Positions 21,605-32,038 of a DNA stretch of 64,000 bases are shown here, piece after piece (the stretch's first letter is position 1; each line of letters begins with the position of its first letter). Both the position numbers and the translations under genes were made by a program. The stretch is from Ilyonectria destructans (lineage: Eukaryota > Ascomycota > Sordariomycetes > Hypocreales > Nectriaceae), in the NCBI GenBank assembly GCA_020740775.1, contig JAHEWK010000014.1, forward strand, positions 868,001 to 932,000, written 5' to 3'. The notes beneath the pieces were generated by a model. That model saw only the letters and a program-made list of their open reading frames with translations. It ran no database searches and was not told the DNA's origin.

Positions 21605-23243
21605 TCATGCATCTATAGATATATGGAGCGTCTCGGCCTCCCGCACCTCGCTTAGAGAGGGCCGCCAGCCCGCCGGGTGAATATTTGGAATTAGTAGTAG
21701 CGCCTTGAAATCTGCCGCGTGATAGAATTGCTCCTCCCCAATAAGCCCGCGGCTATAGAGATAGTCGAGGACGTAATAGTCTGGGCGAATATTCCGTACG
21801 GTCAAGTTTTGAGTCCGGAAATACTTCGCAATATGATGCATCTGTGCGGCATAGCACGCCCGACGGCCACGCTCGAGTTTGTTTCTGTGCTGTATTCTCC
21901 ATGGTCGCAGAACCAACAGATGCAGTGTGTGGAGAATTTATAGACCAAGTGGTCATGGACTATATGCTCGATCCAGCCTTGTTCATCGTTTACGTCGAAT
22001 GTCGTCATGCAGTGGCCGTATCCAACGAACTCGCAAACGAGCCTTGACGAGGTCTGTACCAGTGCGAAAACGGACTGAGTGGAATTCATGCAGCTCTTCT
22101 GTAACTTTTCTCCTTTCGTTTCTATGCCAGTAAGAGGCCCTGATATCAGAAAGGCTCGGTGGTTTCCCCCAGTCTGGGCACTCGTACGAAGAATGGCGAC
22201 CGTGGCGATAGACCGTTAATAGCTGGCAGCAGATATTGTACTGCACAAAGAGCTCTCTTTACTTCGGATTTATTAGCAGTGGATATGAGTAATGTTTTCC
22301 GTCTCAATGTTGGCATAGAGTGGGGGATATGGTGTAGATATGATTCGGACCTTCTACCCCGCAGATTCAAGATGATAGGCTTTACATACCTCATCCGATG
22401 ACACATTTTCCACAAGGCCAGGGGCAGTCATATCAGAAATACTTGACGAGTCATCTAGGTGAAATGTGCCTGTAGATCCCCTGGCACAAACAAGGATAGT
22501 TCTTCCAGATAAGATGCAAGATGGGCGGGTGATCCTGTCGGTTCCTACTAGTTTGGCCTTTGAGTTTAACTCTTGCGCTCCTCGGCAGCATTTTAAAGGG
22601 AAGGATTGAGAGATGACGAGTGTGAGCACGCGACAGGGTCATCATTCGGATGTGATGATTTCGAACCAAGTGGCGCCGCGCGACTGAGAGAGCCAAGCTT
22701 AATCAGGTACCTGGTATCAACTTCTGGTTGATCTATTATGTCGTTCAAATCATTTCAAATGAAGATGGTAGACCCGTCGGTACCGCTCTCGTAGTTTTGG
22801 GCGTCCCCGTGGTCACCCTGGCATGGGGTAGAGGCTGCTCGGATCCAACAGTCTAGGGTAGCTGGGTCGATAAGTTCGTCCAGATGAAGCGTTGGTACCA
22901 ATTCTGGAAGACTCTGCTGGTGATATAAGTAGGTGCCAATATGAGACAAACTGGTATTATTCATACGATGGCCGAGGGCTTTGGCGATGGCACCCAATAA
23001 TTTATCACCGGAGAATTCGCGAATCAGCCATCAGGTCATTGAGCCGTCCTCAAAGATAGCATGCGCATGTGACAAGAAAATAATTCTGCATCGGCTGCGA
23101 TCTAGACTCTTTAGAACATATAGAGTGGAACTATCTCTAGCCATGTACGAGTTAAGGGCTTGTTTGAAAGTCACTATGCATGCGGCCCAAAGATGGTCGA
23201 GCACACTTCGATCGTCAGCTTCAGGCTCACCCCCGTGCTAGTC
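21605..23243 (-). pseudogene. Remnant of an unrecognised gene or genes (minus strand)
   Basis: One minus-strand frame runs from about 23243 to 22690 and looks coding, but is cut by two TGA codons (near 23036 and 22750). Further downstream, coding-like pieces continue in changing frames to 21605, implying frameshifts. The segment TLDCWIRAASTPCQGDHGDA followed by a DIIDQPEVDTRYL stretch vaguely recalls the region before the HET domain of fungal incompatibility proteins. I would not rely on that. No intact start-to-stop gene exists. The damage suggests a decaying accessory gene. Confidence 0.35.
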
Positions 23244-23579
23244 TACCACATTACGACGCTCCTTCTGCCACGTGTATTGGATCTGTCATCTCAAGTCTCT
23301 CCAGCTTGGGTCGAGCTTGCAGGTTCTGAAAAGGATTGAAAACAGAAGAAGGGATTCGCAGCCTAAAACGACACCTCAAGACCCAGCTAATCAGGCCCTG
23401 TGGCACAGTACCTCATAATAAATACCTAGGTATTTGTATCCAGAATCGCTCGTACCTGTTAGGCGGTCCTTGAAGCAATCCGAATGTTGGCTGTGCATGC
23501 TACTGCGCGCGGGTCGGTTAGTTCGGCCAAGTAGTCTGTCAGACCTAACAATTGACTATGAAATTCCGCAATATATTCA

Positions 23580-24632
23580 GCAAGCACCACGACGATGTTG
23601 TCAAATCGGTAAACGATATGAATGAGTCCTTGGCTGAGGTAGACCGCCAACTCCAATGATTCAATGCGCTTACAAAGGAGAGAAGGAATTGTGTCTCAAC
23701 TTTGCAGTGCCTGAAGTTCAAATTGTGAGCTAACGGTGAAACTAAACCAAGGAGGAGCGACTAGCCCATACCGTCACCCGTTCAAGGAACAAGATAAAGC
23801 TGTCCTTCTCCATGGAGAAATTCAACAAGGCTTACAAAGATCCAAGCGAAGGGCCTCTCCTAATGTCTGCCTCGATCTGAGCAAGCTAACGACGACTATC
23901 AAGGCATCAAGTCTACCCTGTTTAGGACATGTGGACTCCGACCAGTGCTTCCATCACAGCTTCTACCCTATTGCCTCTGTAGACGGCCATATTTGGAAGA
24001 CCAAGGGCGTATATCCGCTAAATACCATCCTCAAAAGGTCAGCTAGAGAGTTTGTCTCTTTTGAGAATCGTCTAAAAGTTGCGCGATCTATCGCAACTGC
24101 AGCTCTCACTTATCACTTCACACGCTAGCTAAACGAATGCTGGCGCCTGGGGGACATGTAATTTCTCGTGAAGCACAGCGAAATTCCATCAGCTTTGCGG
24201 ACATTACATGTCGGGGCTAAATTGGAGGGAACGAATGACGCCATGTAGGGAGTGGTGGCCTCGACAGCACGGGGTTTTCACAAGCAACCAAGGAGGAACT
24301 TCTGGGGACTGGTATCAATAACACGGCATTCTAGAGCGTAGGAGTTGCCCCAGTCGGCATTGAGAAATGGGAGGACTTCGACCCGGGTAACGTGATGGCT
24401 GTGTGAAAGCCGGCCGAGAAGTCAGCCTTTAGCAAAAGTACCTTAATATTGTTCAGCGATGTCTGAGCTGCTATTTTGGGCATGGCTATGATTTGGAGAA
24501 ATCAAAACTTCAGAAAGCCGCTTATATGAGTGTGGTGGAGGCTTGGGAGGACGGGATTGCAGGTCTTGATATGACTGGCGATAGCGACACTCGGCCTAAT
24601 CTTGCCGAAGACCGAAATCAAGAATGCTAGCT
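23580..24632 (+). pseudogene. DUF7580-like pseudogene
   Basis: Plus-strand pieces in more than one frame match the layout of fungal DUF7580-domain proteins. An N-terminal coiled piece is SVNDMNESLAEVDRQLQ. The core from 23736 ends ENRLKVARSIATAALTYHFT, then a TAG at 24126-24128 sits where the family has Trp (H.T.WL). The same frame continues LNECWRLGDM and meets another stop. After frameshifts, a C-terminal piece (about 24430-24630) reads IVQRCLSCYFGHGYDLEKS and then AAYMSVVEAWEDGI, like the C-x2-C-F and VV.PLE signature at the family's end. Function of the family is unknown; members are often lineage-specific in fungi. The gene is broken by at least three stops or shifts. Confidence 0.5.
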
Positions 24633-25117
24633 GGAGATTTCTCGGTTGAGACTTTATACGGCTGAAGCGGTAGATGCTAAGGTTCATAGGGAACTGTCAC
24701 AGCCTCTGGGCACTAACTTCATACCAGATTCCCGTTACTCGGCAGGGTCCCCGGGTTACAAACTTGGTTGGTCAATGAAGAGCAGGCTTCAATAGGAGGT
24801 ACAAAGATGGCAGTTGAGCTCATGAATATAAAGCCCTTAGGTATATACTTGGGAAGTAGAATGGATCAAGATGTGATAATGCCACATGAAAGAGGTTTGA
24901 TATTCGCCAACGACTCACGGCCAAAAACCATCCGTACAACCTCAACAAGCATGGTATTTGCCCTATTCTTGCCTATAAATGACTTCTCAAAAACGCCAGC
25001 CAAGGCTCGCTCCGGCCCAGCAACATCTTACAATACCCAGTCCCTCCTCCTTATCATGCATACTTCACCACCCGCCAAACCTTATCCAGCTCATCCTGAT
25101 CTGCAAGGACAGCATTA
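24633..25117. other. Non-coding stretch beside SF3B2
   Basis: Short open frames only, no product recognised. It includes the SF3B2 3' UTR. Confidence 0.45.
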
Positions 25118-26983
25118 TTAAAATCTATACTTGCCTTGCTTCTTCTTCTCGCTCAGCTCGGCCTCCGTCTTCTGTCGCTTACGGCTCTCCTGCGCAATCA
25201 TCTCGCTAAGATCGTCGTCGTAGGCCCATTTGGCTCCGATGCCATCCTCCTTCTTGCCCTCCTCGAACTTGCGTTGTAGGTCGTCCTTGCTGATGCCATC
25301 GTTTTGGTGCAGCGAGTCCACGTCGAGCGCAACGTCAATGTCACCGGGCTTCTTGCGCTTGCGGGAGTCGTCCTCGGAACCAAGCACGGGCATACCCGAA
25401 CGCTGGGCTTGCTTGAGGTCGTAGACACGGTCGCTGCCAAAGAAGCCCTCGGCGCGGACTTGTCGCTCGGGGAGGATGGTGTAGGCAGAGCGAGGAGCAC
25501 TTGACTCTTCCGTGTCGTAGCCGCCGCGACGTTCCTTGCGCAGGTCCATCTCTCCTCCGATTGCTGTCTCGACTCCTGTACCATAGTCGGGCTGCACTGT
25601 GCTTGCGTAGCCACCGGGAGTCTCAAGACCGCTGGGCGTCTCCAGTCCGTCAGGGGCATCCTCATCCTCTTCCTCTTCGGACTCCTCTTCTGATTCCTCC
25701 TCTGACTCCTCCTCCTCTCGCGGTTGAAGCTCACCCCAGAGGCTACGCTCAACAGTCTCGCCGGTTAGTGCTGCAGCCTGAGCGACAGCCTGGTTCTGGG
25801 CACCGTTCTGCGCGGTGAGGCCGAAGACATCACCACCATAAAGGGGACGGTTAAATTCGTCGACTGGAGGCTTGCCCCAGCCACCGGGGTGGAAGCCCCA
25901 TGAGCCTCCTTGCGGTGGGGGCGCATTCAGACCCGGGATTTTCATTGTGGGATAAGAGGGAGGGGGGCCGAATCGTTGTTGGTTGATCAGCCAGGGCGGT
26001 GGTGCCCCGGGAGGCACTCCGAGAGCCTCCTTGGTTCCTTCGGTGAGGTCACCAGGTCGGAAGTGTTGGTAGTCAACCTCACTCTCCTTGCCCTCGTAGT
26101 AAACCTCGCCAAATCGTGTCAGCTCGGGCTTCGTCTGGAATCGGAAGAAGGCGTCGTAGAGCCTCTGGTAGTCGATATCGAGCTTTCCCATCTTGGGTGC
26201 GACTCGTTCGCGTTGCTTTTGCTTTAGGGACTGTTCGGCCTGCTTTTCGAGAACGGCATCTCGCATCTCGGTAATACCAGTCTCGGCAATGAATTTGGGG
26301 AGACGGAATGGAGCCTTTTCAATACCTCTCTTGGAGGAGAGGTACTCTCTCTTCAATGCCCAATGTGTTGGTACGGGCACCACATTTCGCTGGGCCTTTA
26401 TTTGGACGAGCAACCGCGGGTCCGAAGCGGAGATGTCTTGCCATTCCACCACCTCGGGAATCTTGACGAGAGCCTTGAGCTCGGCAATCGAGAGCTTGTT
26501 GAGCAGCTTTCTCTTCTTTTTGGACAGCTTCGGGGGGCCATTCTCGTCATCTTCGTCGGGAATCTCGTCGTCATCCCCGAAGAATACAGTTCCTTGGTTT
26601 CCGGCGTTGGCTTCTTTGGCGACTTCATCCTCCTGAAGCGATGCGCCAAACTTGGAGAAGATGTCCTTGTACAGGGCGAAAGCCGGGTCCTCATCCAACT
26701 CGTCGTCAAGGGCGGGTCCATCGGCAGGCGCGGAATTGCCTGAATCATCCTTCTTCTTCACTTCGAGATCCGACGCGGGTTCTGCGACGGCTTCGCTCTC
26801 TTCGGACTTGTCATCGACGGTGGGCTCTTCGGGCTTCGCGGCGGCAGTCTGTGGCGCGTCAGCATGTGTGGTGCGGTAAGGCGAGGAACGAAGAGGATTC
26901 GCGCGCACCTCTGTCTGGACCTTCTTCTGTTCCTTCTTCTTAGCCCTTCGCATCTGGTTTTTGGTCATCTTTGGGGCCGCCAT
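25118..26983 (-). CDS. cus1: U2 snRNP splicing factor SF3B subunit 2 (Cus1/SAP145)
   Basis: SF3B2 (yeast Cus1) is part of the SF3b complex of U2 snRNP and holds U2 at the branch site. A single exon of 621 residues starts MAAPKMTKNQMRRAKKKEQK at 26983; the frame is open upstream but reads like leader sequence. Acidic and disordered N-terminal ~150 residues precede the DUF382 core (VEWQDISASDPRLLVQIKAQ, VPVPTHWALKREYLSSKRGI). The PSP domain follows (DYQHFRPGDLTEGTKEALGV, then PPPWLINQQRFGPPPSYP). Next come Gly-rich sequence and a Ser/Glu run (about 435-450) before a conserved YTILPERQVRAEGFFGSDRV segment. The C terminus is KQGKYRF. Length and order match other fungal Cus1 proteins. Confidence 0.95.
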   Translation of the reverse strand: MAAPKMTKNQMRRAKKKEQKKVQTEVRANPLRSSPYRTTHADAPQTAAAKPEEPTVDDKSEESEAVAEPASDLEVKKKDDSGNSAPADGPALDDELDEDPAFALYKDIFSKFGASLQEDEVAKEANAGNQGTVFFGDDDEIPDEDDENGPPKLSKKKRKLLNKLSIAELKALVKIPEVVEWQDISASDPRLLVQIKAQRNVVPVPTHWALKREYLSSKRGIEKAPFRLPKFIAETGITEMRDAVLEKQAEQSLKQKQRERVAPKMGKLDIDYQRLYDAFFRFQTKPELTRFGEVYYEGKESEVDYQHFRPGDLTEGTKEALGVPPGAPPPWLINQQRFGPPPSYPTMKIPGLNAPPPQGGSWGFHPGGWGKPPVDEFNRPLYGGDVFGLTAQNGAQNQAVAQAAALTGETVERSLWGELQPREEEESEEESEEESEEEEDEDAPDGLETPSGLETPGGYASTVQPDYGTGVETAIGGEMDLRKERRGGYDTEESSAPRSAYTILPERQVRAEGFFGSDRVYDLKQAQRSGMPVLGSEDDSRKRKKPGDIDVALDVDSLHQNDGISKDDLQRKFEEGKKEDGIGAKWAYDDDLSEMIAQESRKRQKTEAELSEKKKQGKYRF

Positions 26984-28028
26984 GGCGAATTCGGGGTTGG
27001 CGACGGGCTCGTCGCGACCAGGAAGTGCTTGGGTGACGCGGCGGGATTGGAAACCTGAGTCAGGAGCTGGAATATGGCGTAGAAACCCGTGAGCGCAACA
27101 ATATACTGCTTCGGGTCTCTTCCCATGCCCACTGCGCGACGAGGGTAGCTCTAGATGGCCTGGAGGGGTGCGTGATGGACGGGGCGAGAGAAAGTTGGAC
27201 GAGCAGGCGCAGGCTGGTTTAGTGAGGTGGAGTCTTTCGCGCATCGGCAGCACGCAGCCTCACGAGTCCCGGCGCGGCAAGCGACAAAAAAAAAAGTAAC
27301 CACGAGCGCCTGAACGCGCTTATTCGTTATCGGCTTATCGGGCTGCAACCGGGCAAGCTTGGGCGCGGCAGCCGGGACAAGTGCGGCAAAAGGCCCAAAC
27401 GGGAAATGGTGCCACTGTCACTGGCGCAGGCACCATGCAACCGGTGGCGAGGGACTTGTGAGCTTGGCGCTCCTGAGTTAATAATAGCCCCCCAAAGAAT
27501 GCGACGATAGACAGTGGACAATGGATATGGACATGCCGCACCAGTTGGTGCACTATGTAGTTGAACCGCAAGCATCCTTCGAGTCATTCGATTTCAATTC
27601 CAATTTTCCGGTTGCGGGCTTTGCTCCTTCAGAGACACTGCAGATTTTGCACTGTCATCCTACTACGTACCTCTCACAACTGCACTTCGTAGCCGCCGAA
27701 AGCCATCCCCTTGTCATCGGTCGCCAGCCAGCGCGGCAGCGTCGTCATCTCTCTCCTTCATCCACTTTCGACCTCCCAACATCTGGCGTGTCTCGGCTCT
27801 GTCCACCTCCAGGCCGTCGATAAGCATGAGCACGCGCATCTATCGCCCGTAACCCATCTCGCCCCCCCTTCCATCCTCTGTCGCTCGTTTGCATCCTCCG
27901 CGCATTACTTTTCGGCCACGTTGCCGCCGTCGCGCGCCGCCCCCCAGCAAAAGGGCCGCTGATGTCGCGAGACTCCCCTCTGCGAACCACTCGATAAACC
28001 ACCAACAGCCCCGATCCTCAAGCCCGCG
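26984..28028. other. Divergent promoter between SF3B2 and the transporter gene
   Basis: About 1 kb with only short overlapping frames. It contains a run of A residues at about 27285-27296 and C/T-rich sequence near the transporter start. No gene is supported. Confidence 0.5.
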
Positions 28029-29681
28029 ATGGAGAAGTTCCCCGACCTCATAGACCCGCCCATGGGCGTCCTCTCGCGATCCCCGAGTCCGCATAGGCCG
28101 CCCCCCAGCTTCGCCAACGGCAACCCACCCCGAACCACCGATCGCTGGTTCCCCGTCGGCAAGCCAGACCACTCGAACGGCTTGGGATGGTCAGCCGGTG
28201 GCCGGGGTCACTCCAGACAGAAGAGTCTTGGCGATGCCTTTCGCACCATCAGAGCCCGCAATGGCAGCGTTGGCCAGAACGCCCAGGAGATCGCCGATGC
28301 CCTCAGGGCGCCGGTCTCCCCTAAGCTTATCGTATGCTCCCCCCTCCATCCTATGTTACCTGGCTTCCACCAGCCTCGAGTCCAAGTGCTGTGCTAACGT
28401 TCCACTACATAGATCCTGTGTCTGTTGTGGTACACTTCCTCGGCCCTCACGAATACCTCTTCAAAGTCCATCTTGAACGCCTTCCCCAAGCCCGCAACCC
28501 TCACCCTCATTCAGTTCGCCTTCGTCTCGTCGCTATGCATCTCGATCGCCAAACTCGCTGTCGTCTTCCCTGTCTTGCGAACCAAGATTACGGCCCTCAA
28601 GTATCCGATCCGAAAGCCAACACGAGAGGTTATCATGACCACCCTGCCGCTCGCCGTATTCCAGATTGGCGGTCATCTGCTGAGCTCCGCCGCTACATCC
28701 AAGATCCCCGTCTCTCTCGTCCACACTATTAAGGGACTCTCGCCGCTCTTCACCGTCTTCGCTTATAGATTCGTCTACGACATCAGGTACCCCACGGCCA
28801 CTTACTTGTCACTTATTCCCCTGACCCTGGGTGTCATGCTGGCCTGCTCCGGGAAGACGACCTATGGTGGTGAGCTAATTGGCGTCATTCAAGCGCTTCT
28901 GGCCGCCATCATCTTTGTCTCCCAAAATATCTTCTCCAAGAAGCTGTTCAACGAAGCTGCAAAGGCTGAGGCTGAGGCTCCAGGTGTCCCGTCTAAGAAG
29001 CTGGACAAGCTTAACCTCCTCTGCTATTCGTCGGGCATGGCTTTTATCCTCACCATGCCTATCTGGTTCTGGACCGAAGGCCTGGTTCTCATCAAGAACA
29101 TTTACCAAGAGGGCTCAGTCGACCTAGCCAACACTCCCAACGCAATGGATCACGGTCGATTGTCCCTCGAATTCGCGTTCAACGGAGTCTCCCATTTTGG
29201 CCAAAACATCCTCGCCTTCGTCCTGCTCTCCATGGTATCTCCCGTCACATACTCCGTCGCCAGTTTGATCAAGCGCGTCTTCGTCATTATCCTGGCCATT
29301 ATCTGGTTCAGGAGCCCAACGACCCCCATGCAGGCTGTGGGAATCGCCCTCACCTTCCTCGGGCTCTACCTCTACGACCGGACTAGCGAGAGCAACAAGG
29401 CAGACCGCAAAGCCCAGATGATAGCCCAGGGCAAGGAGATTCCTCTACTCCCCATGACCAACAACGGCACCATGCCGACGACTCTCGTTTCTTCTCCGCG
29501 GAGTACCATTAGCGCCCACCCCTTTAGCGACGGGTATCGCGGTCGCGGCACCTCCATAGACAAGAGGGCAATCCAGACCGGGCGCCACACTCCATCTGGT
29601 AGCAACACGGGCTGGCTCCCCCCGGGCACGAAGCAGGAGGACACTTGGCGAACCGGTGACCGCGTCGCCGGCGTCTCCTGA
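28029..29681 (+). CDS. Triose-phosphate-transporter (TPT) family nucleotide-sugar/phosphate transporter, Sly41-like
   Basis: Two exons (28029-28331, 28413-29681) give 523 residues in phase. The N-terminal ~100 residues are cytosolic, Pro/Ser-rich and basic. A TPT/DMT membrane domain then spans about residues 102-425 with about ten hydrophobic helices, starting ILCLLWYTSSALTNTSSKSI. Family hallmarks include VSLVHTIKGLSPLFTVFAYR and SPVTYSVASLIKRVFVIILA; the KR before the last helices is typical of TPT members. The Ser/Thr-rich tail is cytosolic. The arrangement resembles Sly41-type transporters of the ER/Golgi. The substrate cannot be read from sequence. Confidence 0.88.
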
Positions 29682-30116
29682 ACTGCACGTTTCTCGATCT
29701 AAGGCACAACGGCTTGCATGTTTCTCTTCCACCTTTCACGTGCCGATCTTTTTATTTATTTTACAACTGGAGCTGGGATCTTACACCCTGGTTTGGAAGG
29801 GAGAATTATCCAAACATGTAGACTAGGGATTTGTTTATGGCATATCATTGACGACAAGGCGTTTATTTTGTTAGAAAAAGAAAAAGACTACCCCCCGAGT
29901 GCTGGTGGGGAATGTTCGATAACTTGTATCATTACATGGATACGGACGGTTTTAAACTTGGCTTGAGATAGATGAGACACACGAGTGTGATTCACACCAT
30001 GGAATACATGATTGGTATGGCGAGTCCTTATCTTCAAGTTGCGTGATGCCAATGCCTCGGTAATTTTTGTCAACCAGGGTCTATTAGTCAACTGCCTCAT
30101 CAGACTGGTTGATTGA
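29682..30116. other. Convergent intergenic region
   Basis: 3' regions of the transporter and Orc5 genes; no other feature seen. Confidence 0.5.
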
Positions 30117-31657
30117 TCATTCAATCAACCACTCTTCCACCTCAACCCCTATACTGCGCCCAATCCCGCGAATCACCTCCCAGCCGACGTTGATCCTCCA
30201 CTTGCCACCGCGGTCCATGACGTCGCCGGCGCCCCCCACCCGCGTGAGCAGGCGGAGGCTGGCCAGTGTCGCGACGGCCATGCCCACGTCGCAGTCGAGG
30301 CCGGCGGCGCCTACGGCACTACCGTCGGCCCACTCGGAGCGCACGGCCGCGAAGATGGCCATCATGCGCTCGAGGACGAAGGCGTGCGCGCCGAGTAGCT
30401 TGCGCGCAATCTTGCGGTGCTTGCTACGGGGGGCGCCGCGCGAAGATGTATATCCTCCGCGCCGGCGCTTGCGGCCGTGGTGGTAGGTAGAGAAGAGCGT
30501 AAGGTCGTGGCGGGTAGCGTTATGGGAGGCCAGGTAGGCGGCGAGGAGGATGAGGCGGGCGGTCGTAGGGAGGAGGTTTGTAAGGTCGGTTGTAGGGACT
30601 GGCTTGGCGACGCTGTTGTCGGCGGATGTGGCGCCTAAGCGGACTGACACGATGCTGGGGTTCAACACCGACTCGTCCTGGAAGTGCACTCTCGCTGCGA
30701 TCAGCAGCTTGGAGAACTCCTTCGGGGTATGTGTCCCTGCTAATACCGGCGCCGTGAACCGAGGCCAGAGGGCATGGCAGCTGTGTCGGAAGGAAGGCAA
30801 TGTGCGGGAGGCAGATTTTGTAAGGGAGTCGTGGACCGCAGCGCAGAACCGGGTCCAGAGGTCTGTGGTTTCTTGTTGTGTGGCTCCCGTGATGGCGTCG
30901 GGCGGCGTGAGTGAGAGGATGCGAACGAAGTCGGCTTTGGCGTAGGGCGGGAATTGGAGAGCGGCGGATGCAGGTGTTTGTAGGAAGCCGGCTGGGGGGG
31001 AGGTGACGACGAAAACGCAGGTGAGGCAGGGGATCTAGACGGTACATTGTTAGCTTCTGGCACATCAGAAGAGTTGGGAGGATCCAAAATGCACTCACAA
31101 TCTCGGACAGCCGCGCCAGAGCTGGGAGCAGCGTCGACGGCGCATCCCTCTGGCGATCCACGGCATCCAGTACCAGCACGAAGCGCCAGCGGGGATCCCT
31201 CGCAGGATACTTGAGCATCTTGACCAGCTCGACCGTCAGCTGCGCCAGCGACTCGCAGCGCCGCGGCACATCCTCCCACTGCAGCGCGTCGGCCACGGCG
31301 CCGATGATGCGCTCAAACAGATGCCGCCCCGTGATGCACTGCACCGAGTTGACGACGGCAGCCTGGAACCCGCCCGCCTGCGGCTCCGTCGACATGTGCG
31401 CCACCAGCCGCTCGAGGAGCTGCTCGACGATGGCCGACTTTCCGGTCGCCGAGGTTCCGTGGACGACGAGGTTGCGACATGGTGCGGCTTCGGGCTGGTT
31501 GTTGGTTGGCGGTTAGCTAGAGCTACGCATAGGAGGATCGGGGCTGTCTTACGTGGAGGAGCGTTGCTAGAGAACGGATTTGGCGCTCGCGGCAGGGGAA
31601 TGTCTGCAGCAAGGGCGTGAGGATGGCTTCATCCGGGAGATTGAAGAGCGATGCCAT
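30117..31657 (-). CDS. orc5: Origin recognition complex subunit Orc5
   Basis: Orc5 is an AAA+ subunit of ORC, which binds replication origins and loads MCM. Three exons (31657-31553, 31494-31099, 31034-30117) give 472 residues in phase, starting MASLFNLPDEAILTPLLQTF. The family's CRERQIRSLATLL segment precedes a Walker A (GTSATGKSA, about residues 48-56). The Walker B-like strand is FVLVLDAVDR, lacking the usual DE pair, as is common for Orc5, which binds ATP but is not thought to be the main hydrolase. The C-terminal half is the winged-helix region (LILLAAYLASHN, then AGGKWRIN-like sequence near the end). Downstream on the same strand as Mus7. Confidence 0.9.
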
Positions 31658-32038
31658 GGCTGGATTCTTTCTCCGTCCGCCCTCTCCTCGTTTGTCGTCG
31701 AATTGGTCGTTTTTGAGGTCGCCCCAGAGTCGCTGGGAGACGCGTTTGGCGCGTCTGGAGTTAACGAAAGTACGTCACTCGGGAAAATGTCGGCGAGTCG
31801 CAACTCCACGCAGATACCACCATCATCCGTCACTTAATTATACGACCAGCATTGACCAGGACAAGCAATTAATGTTGTTGGACAGAATTGCCATTTCAAT
31901 TCTTTGCAGTGTTGTATGTACATATATCCGGTTCAAACGCCGTTCAATGGTTCTACCCATCCTTAAAATGCACCTTTTTTCCTTGCCCTCAATCAAGCAA
32001 GCATGCATGCAAGCACCGCAACGCCATTCCTATGCTAA
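31658..32038. other. Intergenic between Mus7/Mms22 and Orc5
   Basis: 380 bases between two minus-strand genes: the Mms22 3' region and the Orc5 promoter. No further feature seen. Confidence 0.5.

Noticed and set aside
24154..24210. 10-bp inverted repeat (GACATGTAAT and ATTACATGTC) about 37 bases apart
   Set aside because: Short, inside a pseudogene, and without flanking duplication or other transposon features.
30520..31404. Long minus-strand frame of 294 codons
   Set aside because: Only its first part is Orc5 exon 2; the rest reads through an intron and a wrong frame of exon 3.
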